Source: Excoecaria cochinchinensis (Eukaryota; Streptophyta; Magnoliopsida; Malpighiales; Euphorbiaceae). Taken from it: a stretch of 64,000 bases of DNA. The notes under the pieces are model-generated. The model searched no databases, was not told where the DNA came from, and saw only the letters and a program-made list of their open reading frames with translations. The stretch lies in contig CANTUQ010000073.1 in the NCBI GenBank assembly GCA_947683425.1, positions 18,004,001 to 18,068,000 on the forward strand, given 5' to 3'. Positions 31,342-41,971 of the stretch are shown piece by piece (within the stretch, counting starts at the first letter, position 1; each line of letters starts with the position of its first letter). The translations under genes were made by a program, and so were the position numbers.

Positions 31342-31936
31342 TCAAGGAGCTGCAAGAGTGACGATCGTGGAAGCACTATCAAATGTAGATTCAAAATACG
31401 GCTTCACACGATGTCCATTCACCTTGAATTCATTCTCAAACCGCGGGTGCTTAAATGTCAACTCTCCAAACTTATCAACTGCCACTACTTCATAGGGTCC
31501 CTTCTATCTCGATTTCAACTTACTAGGAAATAACTGCAGCCTACTATCATAAAGAAGCACTCGCATTCCAGGTGTAATTTCCTTTCTGACCAGCTTTCGA
31601 TCATGCCACTTCTTGGTATTATCTTTGTATCTCATGGCATGATCATAGGCCCAGAATCGATACTCGTCTAGTTCATTTAGCTGCAAAGACCTGCACTTAC
31701 CTGCATTCTCAAGGTCAAAATTCAGAAATTTGGTAGCCCAATAAGCTTTATGCTCTAATTCCACTGGGAGCTGACAGGACTTCCTAGAAACCAACCTAAA
31801 AGGGGACATCCCTATCGGTGTCTTGAATGCTGTCCTATAGGCCCATAGAGCATCATCTAACTTAAGGTTCCAATCTTTTCTAGATGAATTGACCATTTTT
31901 TCTAAGATGGCCTTTAACTCCCTGTTAGACACTTCA
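31342..31936 (-). pseudogene. Athila-2 integrase C-terminal part and pol end
   Basis: After the solo LTR B insertion the frame resumes with EVSNRELKAILEKMV, containing the integrase catalytic Glu, then DDALWAYRTAFKTPIGMSPF. A stop lies at 31501-31503; the frame continues unchanged (GPYEVVAVDKFGELTF, a GPY/F-like domain) to a terminal stop at 31342-31344. No chromodomain is present, as expected for Athila. Subtracting the 3876-bp LTR and one 5-bp duplication restores the frame of the upstream part. Confidence 0.82.
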
Positions 31937-33367
31937 TGTAACACCCCAAAAAGGGCCTAGTTGGAATTTTGCCCGATAAGTCGGGGTATTAAGGGTATTT
32001 TCGTAATTTGTGTGAGAGAAAAATTTGGATATTAAGGATTTTGTGCAAGGAAATTAATTAAGTATGTTAAGAGGAGCATTATTAAGGTGTGCAGGTGGTG
32101 TATGGATGTAGGGTATGTTATTTGGGATTAATCTAGTGTGTGCTTGTAATGTATGGGAGTAGGATGTAAGTGGATTTTTAAGAAAAAGTTATAGTGTGAG
32201 TTGAGTATGGTACCTTGGAGATATTATTGTAAGAGATTGTTAATGTGTGGATGATGTATGGTACATTAGTATGTTAAGTCTTAAGTGGATTGTTGGGTCC
32301 TATAGTGGCTTGACACATGGAAGGGGTAGGTAGGAGCATTGAATGAAGAGTGAGGAAAAGAGAGAGGAAAGTAAAAGGGCAGATTTTCTACTCTTTCCTC
32401 ACATCTCTCTCTTCCCTCTTTTCCTTTTCTTCATTTTTCTGCTTTAGTTACTCTCTTGTGTGTGTTCAACGTGGGTTTTCAGGATTGTAGTTGGATTTCT
32501 AAGTTGTGATCTGAGTTCAAGAGGTAAGATCATGGTTATTTGTGGCTTCTTCTTCTTCTTCTTTTTCTCCTGCGTTTTCTGGGTTTTGAAAGGGGTTTTC
32601 ATGGTTTGATTGTGTGTTTTGGCTGGACTTTGTAGAAGAATCGGAAGAAGGAAGAAAGAGGAAAGGAAAAGAGAAAGTGGGCTCTTGAAGGTTGAAGATT
32701 GCATCAGCAATTTGAGGTTTGGGAGCTTTGATTTTTACATTTGACTTTTGAGTTGTGTTTGTCTATTCTCCTTGGATCATGAGTTTGTATTGTTGTTTGC
32801 TTTCCGGGAATTTGAGTGTTTGATATGAGTTTATGCATGAACTAATTTGGGTAAATTTGTTAGTAATCCATGTATTTGATTGAGATAAATGTATATGTGG
32901 GTTGGCATTGAAATGCATGAGTTTGGGGATTTCTTTGATTTTGATGTTTTATGGTGATTTTAGTAATCCTGTTCAGTTCTCTTTTGACCTCCGTTCATTG
33001 TTTTTTATCATAGCTGTAGTTATAGAGCTCTAAATGATGTGATTCTTAAGCCATTAGAACTATGATTTCCATATCATTAAATGTCTCAGAAATAGCCTTG
33101 GGCAAATAATTGCTCTAAGACCCAAAAAATTGACAAAAATCGTAGTGTTTCTGTTTGGGTCGGGTTATTTGAACAGTCTGGGTTGTGGAGATCATATCTG
33201 GAGTTCTAGATGCCCTTTTGATCTGAAATTTATTGTATTTGAACTTTAATATCCTAGGGCACATTTGTTAAGAAGGACGTTTTGGCTAAAAATTAGGTTT
33301 AGAGGTTGGTTTAAGCAATGCAAATCTGGGGCGCTAGGCAGTCTTTTGTGGGTTCCGAGATGAGCCT

Positions 33368-34160
33368 CTGTCGCGAGCGCGACAAGGGTCGCGACTTCGC
33401 GACAGAAAAACTTGTATTAGCTTTTATTTCTTCATTTTTGAGCCCTAGGTTGACCCGGATCAATCCCGTACCTTCCCCTCAGCTTATTATGCATCTTTAG
33501 GGTAATTAAATGACTACATAAGTAGTTGTCTTTGGTAAAACTTATGAGTATGATTAAGAATTGGTGATTTAACAAGTGAATAATAATAGATATAACTCCG
33601 TTAAGGTTGGTTTATGGATGAGTGTGGATATGTGTCGATCTCATGAGTAACCTAGGCATGTTGTACCGTATATATGAATGCATAACATAGGTGCGGTTGT
33701 GATGAATGGCGAATAGTGTTGATATTATAGATTGTGTAAATGGATATTGTTAGTGGCATGTTTTATCGGAATTCTTGATACGAATGTTGTGTTTATGTTG
33801 TCAATGATGTGTGGCTTGCTAGAGATGAGGTAAGTTGGTGTTTCGACGTTGGCTGAGTTTGAGGGTTGTGAAGAGGGAATTTTCTGCAGATTTCTTGTGT
33901 AAGGGTTGGAATTCCCGACTCTGTCGCGAGTTCGTGACAGAGCCCGGTGAAAGCAGCCCTCGCACGTGTCTGAGCTCTCCGCCGAGCTGTGCAGTAGAGC
34001 CTCTGTCGTGAGCACGACAGAGAGATCGATTGCCGAATTGTTTGGATTGGCACGATGGATGTCGCGAGCACGACAGCGAGATGCCCTAGTTCCCTTGCGA
34101 GATCGCGAAGGTTGCCGTGATCGCGACATGGGCAAGTAGCCTCTGTCGCGAGCGCGACAC
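33368..34160. repeat. Dyad array, GTCGCG class (solo LTR B)
   Basis: GTCGCGAGCGCGAC at 33370, a following GTCGCGACTTCGCGAC-type copy, then a second group from 33918 to 34160 (for example GTCGTGAGCACGAC near 34006 and GTCGCGAGCGCGAC near 34146). Several copies show A/G and T/C changes that keep the arms complementary. Confidence 0.82.
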
Positions 34161-34440
34161 TCCCTGTTTTCCAAATTGAGTTTTCTTTTGTGATGCCAAT
34201 GTGTGAATTCCGAACTTGTGATACTTTTAGGTTTATGCTTGGACTATTTTATGAAGTATGTTAACACAAGTGGATGTATTATGCATGGGCAATGTTATGA
34301 ATTATATGTATGTAAATCCATGATATGAATATGCTTATATGTATGTATATATACATGATATATATATATATATATGTGTGTGTTTTGGGATAATATGAAA
34401 TGAATTGAATGGATTATGCATAACCTGCTAGAGTCAGTTC

Positions 34441-34680
34441 AGTGGATAGTTAAGCATGCCTAATAGAGTCTTTCTGCTGCAGCTTCTGTTTCCGTTTGGA
34501 CCCCGATCAGGTCCCCGTTTGGTTCCTCGTGAACCCTTCAATGTGTTTGGATCTTGTTTAAGGTCCTTCCGAAAAATGTTTGTGAATGAAAATTGAAAGG
34601 GTTTTCGATTTGTACCCGTAAGGTACTTTCTGTAATCGGTTGGTACCCGTAAAGTACTTTCTGTTCACTCGTTATCCACT
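34441..34680 (+). other. Conserved multi-hairpin domain, solo LTR B copy
   Basis: AGTGGATA (34441-34448) with TATCCACT (34673-34680). Contains TTAAGCATGCCTAA (one change from the palindrome), GGACCCCGATCAGGTCC, GGTTC/GAACC, GTACC-CGTAA-GGTAC and GTACCCGTAAAGTAC. Confidence 0.65.
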
Positions 34681-35370
34681 ACCTTGAGTCAGCAGGTGTT
34701 TCAATGCTTAAAGTGCTTTGTATGAATTATGATATGAGAGAACATATGTTATATTTGTAAGGATTCAACGGTGAAGTATAATCTATTATGAGGATATGAT
34801 TATTGATATGAATCTTCTGATGAACGGCTTAATGTATATACAAGCATGGTTTTATTGTATATAAGCATGTGAATCGGATCGGTTGTGGCTATAAGTATGT
34901 AAATTGATATGTTTAAGATTGTAATCTTGACCTCTTGATTACTTTGAAGCTAGTGCTATGATATATGCTTCCTTAGTTTATGCCAGTGTAGTGATTGCGG
35001 TATGTTGGCATGATATTTTATGTATCAGAGTTGCACGGTGGAAGTGTGGTGGTTTGATGTTATATCCTGAGTTCCAGCTAGCGTATGCATCTTGTGATAT
35101 GATAAAAGTATGTTTGGATAACTAGTGTTCTAGGCATGTTAGTTGGGTGCGTTGCTGTATGATAATTGTATTGCATGTGAATGGGTTTTCAGTTAATGAG
35201 TACTTAGGTAATGAGTATATGTATGGGAGTATAAACTTTCGAATACATGGCTCTCTTATGCAGGTTTGTATATCCATCTGTTGTGATTATTTGCGTATGC
35301 CAATTGTGTATGTGACTTGCTTTGGTGACCATTGTGAATGGCCGTCCATATTGCTTGTGTGTTCTCCCCA

Positions 35371-35411
35371 CTAAGCGTTTATCGCTTAGCACGGGCTCTT
35401 TTCCCGTGCAG
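35371..35411 (+). promoter_or_regulatory. CTAAGCG hairpin plus acceptor-like hairpin (solo LTR B)
   Basis: Identical to the solo LTR A copy over CTAAGCG-TTTAT-CGCTTAG and GCACGGG-CTCTTTT-CCCGTGC. Confidence 0.6.
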
Positions 35412-35812
35412 GTGGCAGGTTTGGTTCGGTTCGAGTCGTGCATCTGCAAGGTCGGCCATATAGGAGTTAGAAGTTTGTATTTTGTTTAGCTTCGGTATTT
35501 CGGATTCTGAAATTTTGTAGCCTTTTTCTTATGTATTTGGTTATGTAAGGATCTCATTGTAATCAAGCTTTCAGTTATTCCTCAGTTTTATCTTTCGCCT
35601 TAGGCTTCCACTGAGTGATTATATGTATGTATGTGAGTTAACGTGTATTCAGCTTTTGTTTCTTTAAAGTTTTAATTTCCACTGTACTTTCAGATGTATG
35701 TTATGTATGAATGTATGCTTTCGCTTAGTGCATGCGTGCTTGTATGTGAGTGAGTGTCGGGTAGCGCGCCCGTCGGCGCCCTTCCAACGGGGGCGACGGT
35801 GGGGGTGTTACA

Positions 35813-36467
35813 CTTCAACTTGACCATTAGCCTAAGCATGATAAGGGGTTGTGACCTTATGCCTAACGCCAAATTTCTTTAATAAAGCCTTAAATTGGTG
35901 GTTCACAAAATGTTTACCACCATCGCTTATAATGGCTCTAGGGGCTCCATACCGAGTGAATATGTTTCTCCTCAAAAATTATAAAACAATCTTAGCATCA
36001 CAAGTTCTAGTGGCTATAGCTTCGACCCATTTACTCACATAATCCACTGCCACCAGAATATATTCAAACCCGTACGAAACCGAAAAAGGTCCAATAAAAT
36101 CTATTCCCCATACATGAAATAGTTCTACCTCAAGCATGTTTGTCAGAGGCATCTCATCTCGCTTAGATATATTTCCTACCCTCTGGCATCTATCACAAGG
36201 TTTCACATAAAATTGAACATCTCTAAACATTGTAGGCCAATAAAAACCAGAAGATAAAATTTTCATTACCGTTCTATTTCGCCCATGATGTCCACCAGCT
36301 TCTCCACCGTGACAAGCTGTGATGATTGCAGCCGTCTCCTCATCTGAGATGCACCTTCTTAAAACTTGATCAGCACATAATCGAAAAAGGTAGGGGTCAT
36401 CCCAAATGTATTGTCTGGCATCAGCTCGCAGTTTCTTCTTTTGCTGCCAAGCAAAATCTTTAGGCAT
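35813..36467 (-). pseudogene. Athila-2 integrase N-terminal part
   Basis: The zinc-binding HHCC region (ACHGGEAGGHHGRNRT and PCDRCQR), then GIDFIGPF with the first catalytic Asp and VAVDYVSKWVEAIAT. The core is interrupted by solo LTR B at the CTTCA duplication. The frame stays open from 36467 to 35979; the last part before the LTR has stops. Confidence 0.85.
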
Positions 36468-36557
36468 AAAACCTCCTGCAAGAAAATTTGCTATGTTAGC
36501 AAACCAAGGAACAGAAGTGTCACAAGCAAATAAAGCACAAATGTGTTCATCAGGAAA

Positions 36558-37031
36558 TCAATCTAAAATTTCCCCCTTTTCAATATGGTCATTTTCCATT
36601 CTTGACAAATGGTCTGCCATGAAGTTTTCAGCGCCCTTCTTATCCTTAATTTCTAAATCAAACTCTTGCAATAGCAGCACCCAACGAATCAGCCTCGGTT
36701 TGGATTCCTTCTTGGCAAACAAATGCCTCAAGGCTGCATGGTACGACCACACCACAACTTTTGCACCCAGCAAATATGGCCTAAACTTCTCAAACGCATA
36801 CACAATTGCAAGAAGTTCTTTCTCTGTGGTGGTGTAATTAACCTGTGCTCCTGTCAAAGTGTGACTAGCATAATAAATTGCACAGAATATCTTATCCCGA
36901 CGCTGTCCCAGTACCGCTCCCACTGCATAATCACTAGCATCACACATTAGTTCAAACGGCATAGTCCAATCCGGAGATATAATCACCGGAGCTGAAATAA
37001 GTCGTTGCTTTAACGTTTCAAAAGCTAGCAA
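36558..37031 (-). pseudogene. Athila-2 RNase H, altered catalytic residue
   Basis: FELMCDASDYAVGAVLGQ carries the first catalytic Asp and TTTEKELLAIVYAFEKFRPYL the Glu. The position normally read as TDH is SYH here (VWSYHAAL), so the third acidic residue is replaced by Tyr. The domain ends AENFMADHLSRME. It is in a different frame from RT, with a frameshift near 37028. Confidence 0.85.
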
Positions 37032-37864
37032 GCATTCACTATCAAAATTAAAACAGCATCTTTCATGAGTAAATTAGACAAGGGTTTAGCAATTTTTGAA
37101 AAATCTTTAATAAAACGCCGATAAAACCCTGCATGTCCTAAAAAACTCCTTATGCCCTTAACACTCGTCGGAGGCGGTAACTTCTCTATTACTTCAACTT
37201 TTGCCTTATCCACTTCTATCCCTCTCTCTGAAATTTTATGCCCTAACACAATGCCCTCTCTCAGCATAAAATGGCATTTTTCCAAATTTAAAACTAGGTT
37301 AGTCTTTTCACACCTCCCTATCACCAAATCAAGATGCTTTAGACAGCTCATAAAATCAGCCCCATATATAGTGAAGTCATCCATGAATACCTCCATAAAT
37401 TTCTCTATAAAATAATGGAAAATAGACATCATACACCGCTGAAACGTAGCCGGTGCATTACATAACCCAAAGGGCATTCTTCTATATGCAAATGTGCCAT
37501 ATGGGCAGGTAAAGGTCGTTTTCTCTTGATCCTCAGGGGCTATAGGAATCTGCAAATATCCCGAATACCCATCTAAAAAATAGTAGAACCTATTACCTGC
37601 TAACCTCTCTAGCATCTGATCAATAAACGGCAAAGGGAAATGGTCTTTTCTAGTGGCATTATTCAACCTTCTATAATCAATACAGACTCTCCAACCCGTA
37701 ACTGTACGAGTTGGAATTAGTTCATTTAGTTCATTCTTTACCACTGTCATCCCCCCTTTTTTAGGCACACACTGTACTAGGCTAACCCATTTACTATCAG
37801 AAATAGGGTAGATTATACCTGCATCAAGGAGTTTGAGTACCTCCTTCTTTACTACCTCTTGCAT
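37025..37864 (-). pseudogene. Athila-2 reverse transcriptase
   Basis: A 279-codon frame with VCIDYRRLNNATRKDHFPLPF, YYFLDGYSGYLQI, MPFGLCNAPATFQRCM and the catalytic VFMDDFTIYG, then IEVDKAKVEVIEKLPPP and RSFLGHAGFYRRFI. All core RT blocks are present in order, including the YxDD-like FMDD. Upstream sequence from 38344 is in the same frame. Confidence 0.9.
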
Positions 37865-37888
37865 GGCCGGGTTGAGTCTTCTCTGAGG

Positions 37889-38344
37889 CTAAGCTACCGG
37901 CTTGCATTCCTCCTCCATTGGGATCATGTGTGTGCAGTAACTTGGGTCAATCCCCTTCAAATCTGAGGTTTCCCATCCAATGGCTCCCTTGTGCTTTTTC
38001 AGCACCTCTAGCAACAGCTTTTCTTCATCACCTGACAACAAAGAAGATATGATTACTGGTTTCTGATCTTTCTCTAAAAACACATATTTCAAATGAGAGG
38101 GGAGAGGTTTAAGTTTAGAATTTAAATCACCCTTTTTAGGGTTAAACTCTTCATTCTGTGATTCATCCTTTCCATCGTCTATCTCCACAATTTCTATTGC
38201 TTCTCCCCTCATCTCTTCTTCCACTTCTTCTCCTTCCACTGAATGTAACAAACACAAATTTTCTGGATTAGCTCTAACCACTTTTTCCTGCACTTCTTCC
38301 ACACACTCATCTATTACATCTACAAAATAAACAGACTCCTCCAT
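37889..38344 (-). pseudogene. Athila-2 linker between protease and RT
   Basis: An acidic segment (EEVEEEMRGEAIEIVEIDDG) followed by LKPLPSHLKYVFLEKDQKPV and LLEVLKKHKGAIGW, the conserved approach to RT in Athila. It ends in a stop at 37889, 25 bases before the RT frame, same frame. The junction with protease at about 38330 is a frameshift. Confidence 0.8.
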
Positions 38345-39256
38345 ATCCCAGATGGATACTTTTGAGCCTTGCTCATATTCACTACCAACTTCTCATTATT
38401 GAACCGTAAGGTGACCGTTTGACCATGAACATCGATCAACGCCTTTGCTGTGTTTAAAAATGGCCTCCCCACTATCAGTGGCACCTTCCTATCCTGTTCC
38501 ATCTCCATCACAACAAAGTCCACTGGGAAGATGAATTTCCCCACCTTCACTAACAGATCTTCTATCACTCCTTTGGGCCGCCTCACTGACCTATCTGCAA
38601 GTTGGAGTCTCATTCGCGTCTCCCTGAGGTCCCCAAGATTAAGCTTCCTGCAAATAGAATAAGGCATAAAATTTATGCTGGCACCCAAATCACATAAAGC
38701 ATTACCATAAAAATCTTTACCAATAGCACAGGGTAAAGTAAAGCTACCTGGATCTTCCAATTTCTCAGGGATCTTGTTCATAATTATAGTACTGCAATTT
38801 TCTATAAGTTGTACAGTTCCATGCCCTTCTAATTTCTTTTTATTAGAACATAATTCTTTCATAAATTTAGCATAGTTAGGCATATGAGCTAAAGCTTCAG
38901 CAAATGGTAAATTAATGTGCAGTTTCTTAAACATCTCTAGAAACCTAGCCTTTTGCTCATTTTTCCTTTCCTGTTTAGCAACTGCAGGAAATGGCAGTCT
39001 ATTTATATCAAGATCCTCTACCCTCGGATTCACTAAACTTTTACCCTTATCACTTTTAGGAGCATTTTCATTAACTTCTACCCTAGAGTTAGAGTTACTT
39101 ACCGTCCGTGTCGGCTCCTCCTTTTCTGATGATGAAGAATTTTTACCTTGGTCTTCTCTCGGTACCACTTCTCAGTGTGATTGCTTTAGCTTCCTCTTTT
39201 GGATTCCGGTCCACATTCGAAGGAAATGTTCCCGGTTGTCTTTGAGACATGGAATT
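38320..39256 (-). pseudogene. Athila-2 gag end and aspartic protease
   Basis: After solo LTR C the gag end resumes at 39256, has a stop near 39169 and leads to an open frame from 39168. PFAEALAHMPNYAKFMKEL is the conserved Athila gag-pol linker. The protease is at FYGNALCDLGASINFMPYSI (active-site DLGAS in place of the common D-S/T-G), with the flap-side KVPLIVGRPFLNTA. The variant site is usual in Athila. Confidence 0.85.
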
Positions 39257-39329
39257 TATCACACCCCAAAATGGCCCTAGAAGAATTACAGAGTTTTTGG
39301 TTCGAAAAAGGTAATTTTATGTGCGAGAG

Positions 39330-39440
39330 TTCTGTCGCGAGCGCGATAAGTGTCGCGGGCGCGACAGAGCCCTCCAGCGGTTTTCGAACTTCAGTTGCTT
39401 GGTGTGGGCGTGAGTGTTCTGTCGCGAGCGCGACAGAACC
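39330..39440. repeat. Dyads near the start of solo LTR C, GTCGCG class
   Basis: GTCGCGAGCGCGAT and GTCGCGGGCGCGAC side by side at about 39332-39365, and CTGTCGCGAGCGCGACAG near 39419. These lie upstream of the CT-rich leader, unlike in A and B. Confidence 0.8.
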
Positions 39441-40625
39441 CCCTAGCGAGATGTGTGCATAAGTGGGTGTTAAGAGACCTTGAGATGTGTATTGGACACG
39501 TGGCACCGTAGGACAGTGACACGTGGCGGCGTAGGAGCATGATAAGTGGTGTTGTAGGAGGATGACATGTGGCAAGAGAGATATATATATGAATTAAAAA
39601 GGAAATAAGAAATTAAGGGAGATGTATATGTATTAATTATGGAAGGTGGGAAATTAATTTTGGGATTAACATTGACCAACATTGACCATTTGCCCAAATT
39701 TGTTCCCTTTTTCACGTGGGTTTCTCACTTTGGCCATTTGTTCTTCTTTCTTTCTTTTCTTTGGTCAGCCGTTCTCCCTTCCTTGCTCTTCTCTTTGTTA
39801 TTTTCTTCTTCATTTGATTTGTTCTTGAGAGAGAGCCCCTTGGATTGGTTTGAAGAGTAAAAGAAGGTAAGCTTGATTAGTTTTCCGATCTGACCTCCTT
39901 TTTCTTTTTATTTATGATTCAAAGTAAGAAGAGGTTTAACTTAAGTATTTCTATATGATTTTGTGGAAGCTAAGAACAAGAGATTGCATAAAGAGAAGAA
40001 AAGATTGGAGCTGAGTAGAGAGCACAAGATTAAGCTATTCGGAGGTAGGGATCGAGTGTGGTTTTATTATTTTTGTATGTGTTCACATGAAAAATGATTG
40101 AGTAGAAACATGTTTGAATAGAGAGATATTTGATGAGCTTTAATTAGCTCAAGATGTTCATTTTGATTGCTTGCCGTATTTTCATGATATATGTGTGGGT
40201 TGATGATGAAGTTTGATTTGGTAAATTCTGCTTATTTGTCATATGATGTCTGTGAAGTGTTTTTATCATAAGTATAGTTATAGACCTTTGAATGGAGTGA
40301 TTCTTGATCCAATGGAATCAGGACTTCTGTACCTATAAAAGTCACAGAAATGATCTTGAGCAAATTCTTGCTCTAAGACCCTGAAAATGTGCTAAAACCG
40401 TAGGGTCCCTGTTTGGGTCGGGTTATTTGAACAGTATAGGTTATTTTGATAATATATTTTTCTATAGATGTCCAAATGACCTGAAACTTGTCCCATTTGA
40501 AAGATAAGACGTAGGGGAACAATTGTTAAGAAGACCATTTTCCTAAAAATGACGTTTAGAGGTCGGTTTAGACGATACAAGTTAGAGGTGAAAAACAGTC
40601 TTGTGGAGGTTCCTGACGGAGCCTT

Positions 40626-40645
40626 CTGTCGCGAGCGCGACCGAG
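40626..40645. repeat. Single GTCGCG dyad in the central slot (solo LTR C)
   Basis: CTGTCGCGAGCGCGACCGAG follows the shared anchor AACAGTC by about 25 bp, the same slot as the arrays of A and B. Confidence 0.75.
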
Positions 40646-41073
40646 AGGGTTATAAGAGTGATTTTCCTCTTGATTTGGAGGCCATGGTTGACATGAATCA
40701 ATTCCCCACCTTTCCCTTCAACTAAATTGCATAGTTTTAGATGTTTTACTCCCCGGAATGAACCCGTAGGACCCCGGAATGTTTTCGTGGTCTATATCAT
40801 GCATGTTTAGATTATTAAATGATTATAAGCTCAGTCATTTGTGTAGTCAATGCTACGGCATAAGAGTTAGTGTCGACCATGATATGCCATGCGATGTAAA
40901 TACATGTATATGATGATGTTATATAAGAGTGCATGCATGGAATTTAAATATTACATGCTTTTAGTTGTTGAACATGATTAATAAAAACGGTATATGAACT
41001 AAATGCATTTGAAGTTGATGAGTTAATGTCTGTGTATAGTGTGTGAGTTGGTATTGAGCCTGATTACCGTTAT

Positions 41074-41246
41074 AGTGGATAGATAAGCATGCTCATAAAG
41101 GGATTATCGAGTGCAGCTGCCTATGTTCCGCCCCGTTTGGGCGAAGCGGGTCGACCTCTGAGAACGGTCATTAATAGAGATAGATGAAAATGTTTTGTGA
41201 CTTCGGTCTATCGAAAATGTTTTTTTATGGAGCGTCTCGTATCCAC
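41074..41246 (+). other. Conserved multi-hairpin domain, solo LTR C (divergent)
   Basis: AGTGGATA with TATCCAC closes a shorter domain. The palindrome is reduced to AAGCATGCT. The next hairpin is CGCCC-CGTTT-GGGCG where the others have GGACC/GGTCC, and GATAGA/TCTATC replaces the GATACC or GTACC stem. Confidence 0.55.
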
Positions 41247-41586
41247 CGTGAGAGGAACTCAGGCTTGTTTTGTTAAATGTTATGCAGTGAACTTGAGATG
41301 ATTATAGTGTTGCTTTGAATAAAGCTATAGTACATGAAAGTAATGTTTAAGTACATTACAGTTCTGTATACAAGTACATGATTACATGAGTGTATTGACA
41401 TGAATGTGGTTACATGATAATGTATATTTGAATAAACGAAATGTACAAGTTGTAGTGTATATGAACAAGTAAAATAAGTAGATGTTATACGCATGTGAAC
41501 TCATAGTATTTGATATTTGTGATATGACATATGTGTGATTTACCTGTGACTTCGTAACGAAGTCCTTTGCATTATTTTCATCCCCA

Positions 41587-41627
41587 CTAAGCGTTATCGC
41601 TTAGCATGAATGTTTATTTCCGTGTAG
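41587..41627 (+). promoter_or_regulatory. CTAAGCG hairpin (solo LTR C)
   Basis: CTAAGCG-TTAT-CGCTTAG at 41587-41604, then a weaker version of the second hairpin ending in TTCCGTGTAG/GTT. Confidence 0.55.
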
Positions 41628-41971
41628 GTTTACAGGTTCGGAACAGTGAGCGAGCATCTGCAGTTCAAGGCCACTAGGGAGTATTATTCTGGTCTTTTGT
41701 ATAGATTAGATACAGAGCTAGTGATGTTTTGAGTAACATCATTTAAAGAATCACATGTAAATGTATATGTAAAGTTAAATGAAAACAGATGTAATGTGAA
41801 CATGTAAATGTATATGTAGTTAATATGAATTGCAAGTGGGCCCTAGTGTAGTATTTAATTACTGTTAAATGGATGTGTTTATGCTATCGCTTCCGCTAAT
41901 GCATGCACATGTATACGTAAGTGTCCGCGTAGCGCCCCGATATTCCTTACCGGGGGTATGGGGGTGTTACA

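Larger units (their letters stand above)
32524..35411 (+). other. Candidate intron inside solo LTR B
   Basis: TTCAAGAG/GTAAGATCATGG and CTTTTCCCGTGCAG/GTGGCAGG, identical in layout to A. Confidence 0.42.
31937..35812 (+). mobile_element. Solo LTR B (3.9 kb), TSD CTTCA
   Basis: Begins TGTAACACCCC, ends GGGGGTGTTACA, flanked by CTTCA (31932-31936 and 35813-35817). Collinear with solo LTR A through most of its length, including the leader, GAG/GTAAGATCATGG and the tail. At the dyad slot it carries GTCGCGAGCGCGAC words where A has CACGGTGG words. Inserted in the Athila-2 integrase. Confidence 0.92.
39867..41627 (+). other. Candidate intron inside solo LTR C
   Basis: Donor-like AAGAAG/GTAAGC after a CT-rich leader; acceptor-like TTTCCGTGTAG/GTTTACAG. 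The acceptor has TAG instead of CAG. Confidence 0.35.
39257..41971 (+). mobile_element. Solo LTR C (2.7 kb), TSD GAATT
   Basis: Begins TATCACACCCC (expected TG changed to TA), ends GGGGGTGTTACA, flanked by GAATT (39252-39256 and 41972-41976). A more distant relative of A, B and D sharing the central paragraph (GGGTCGGGTTATTTGAACAG), hairpin domain and CTAAGCG hairpin. Inserted in Athila-2 gag. Dyads occur near its start and again at 40626. Confidence 0.9.
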
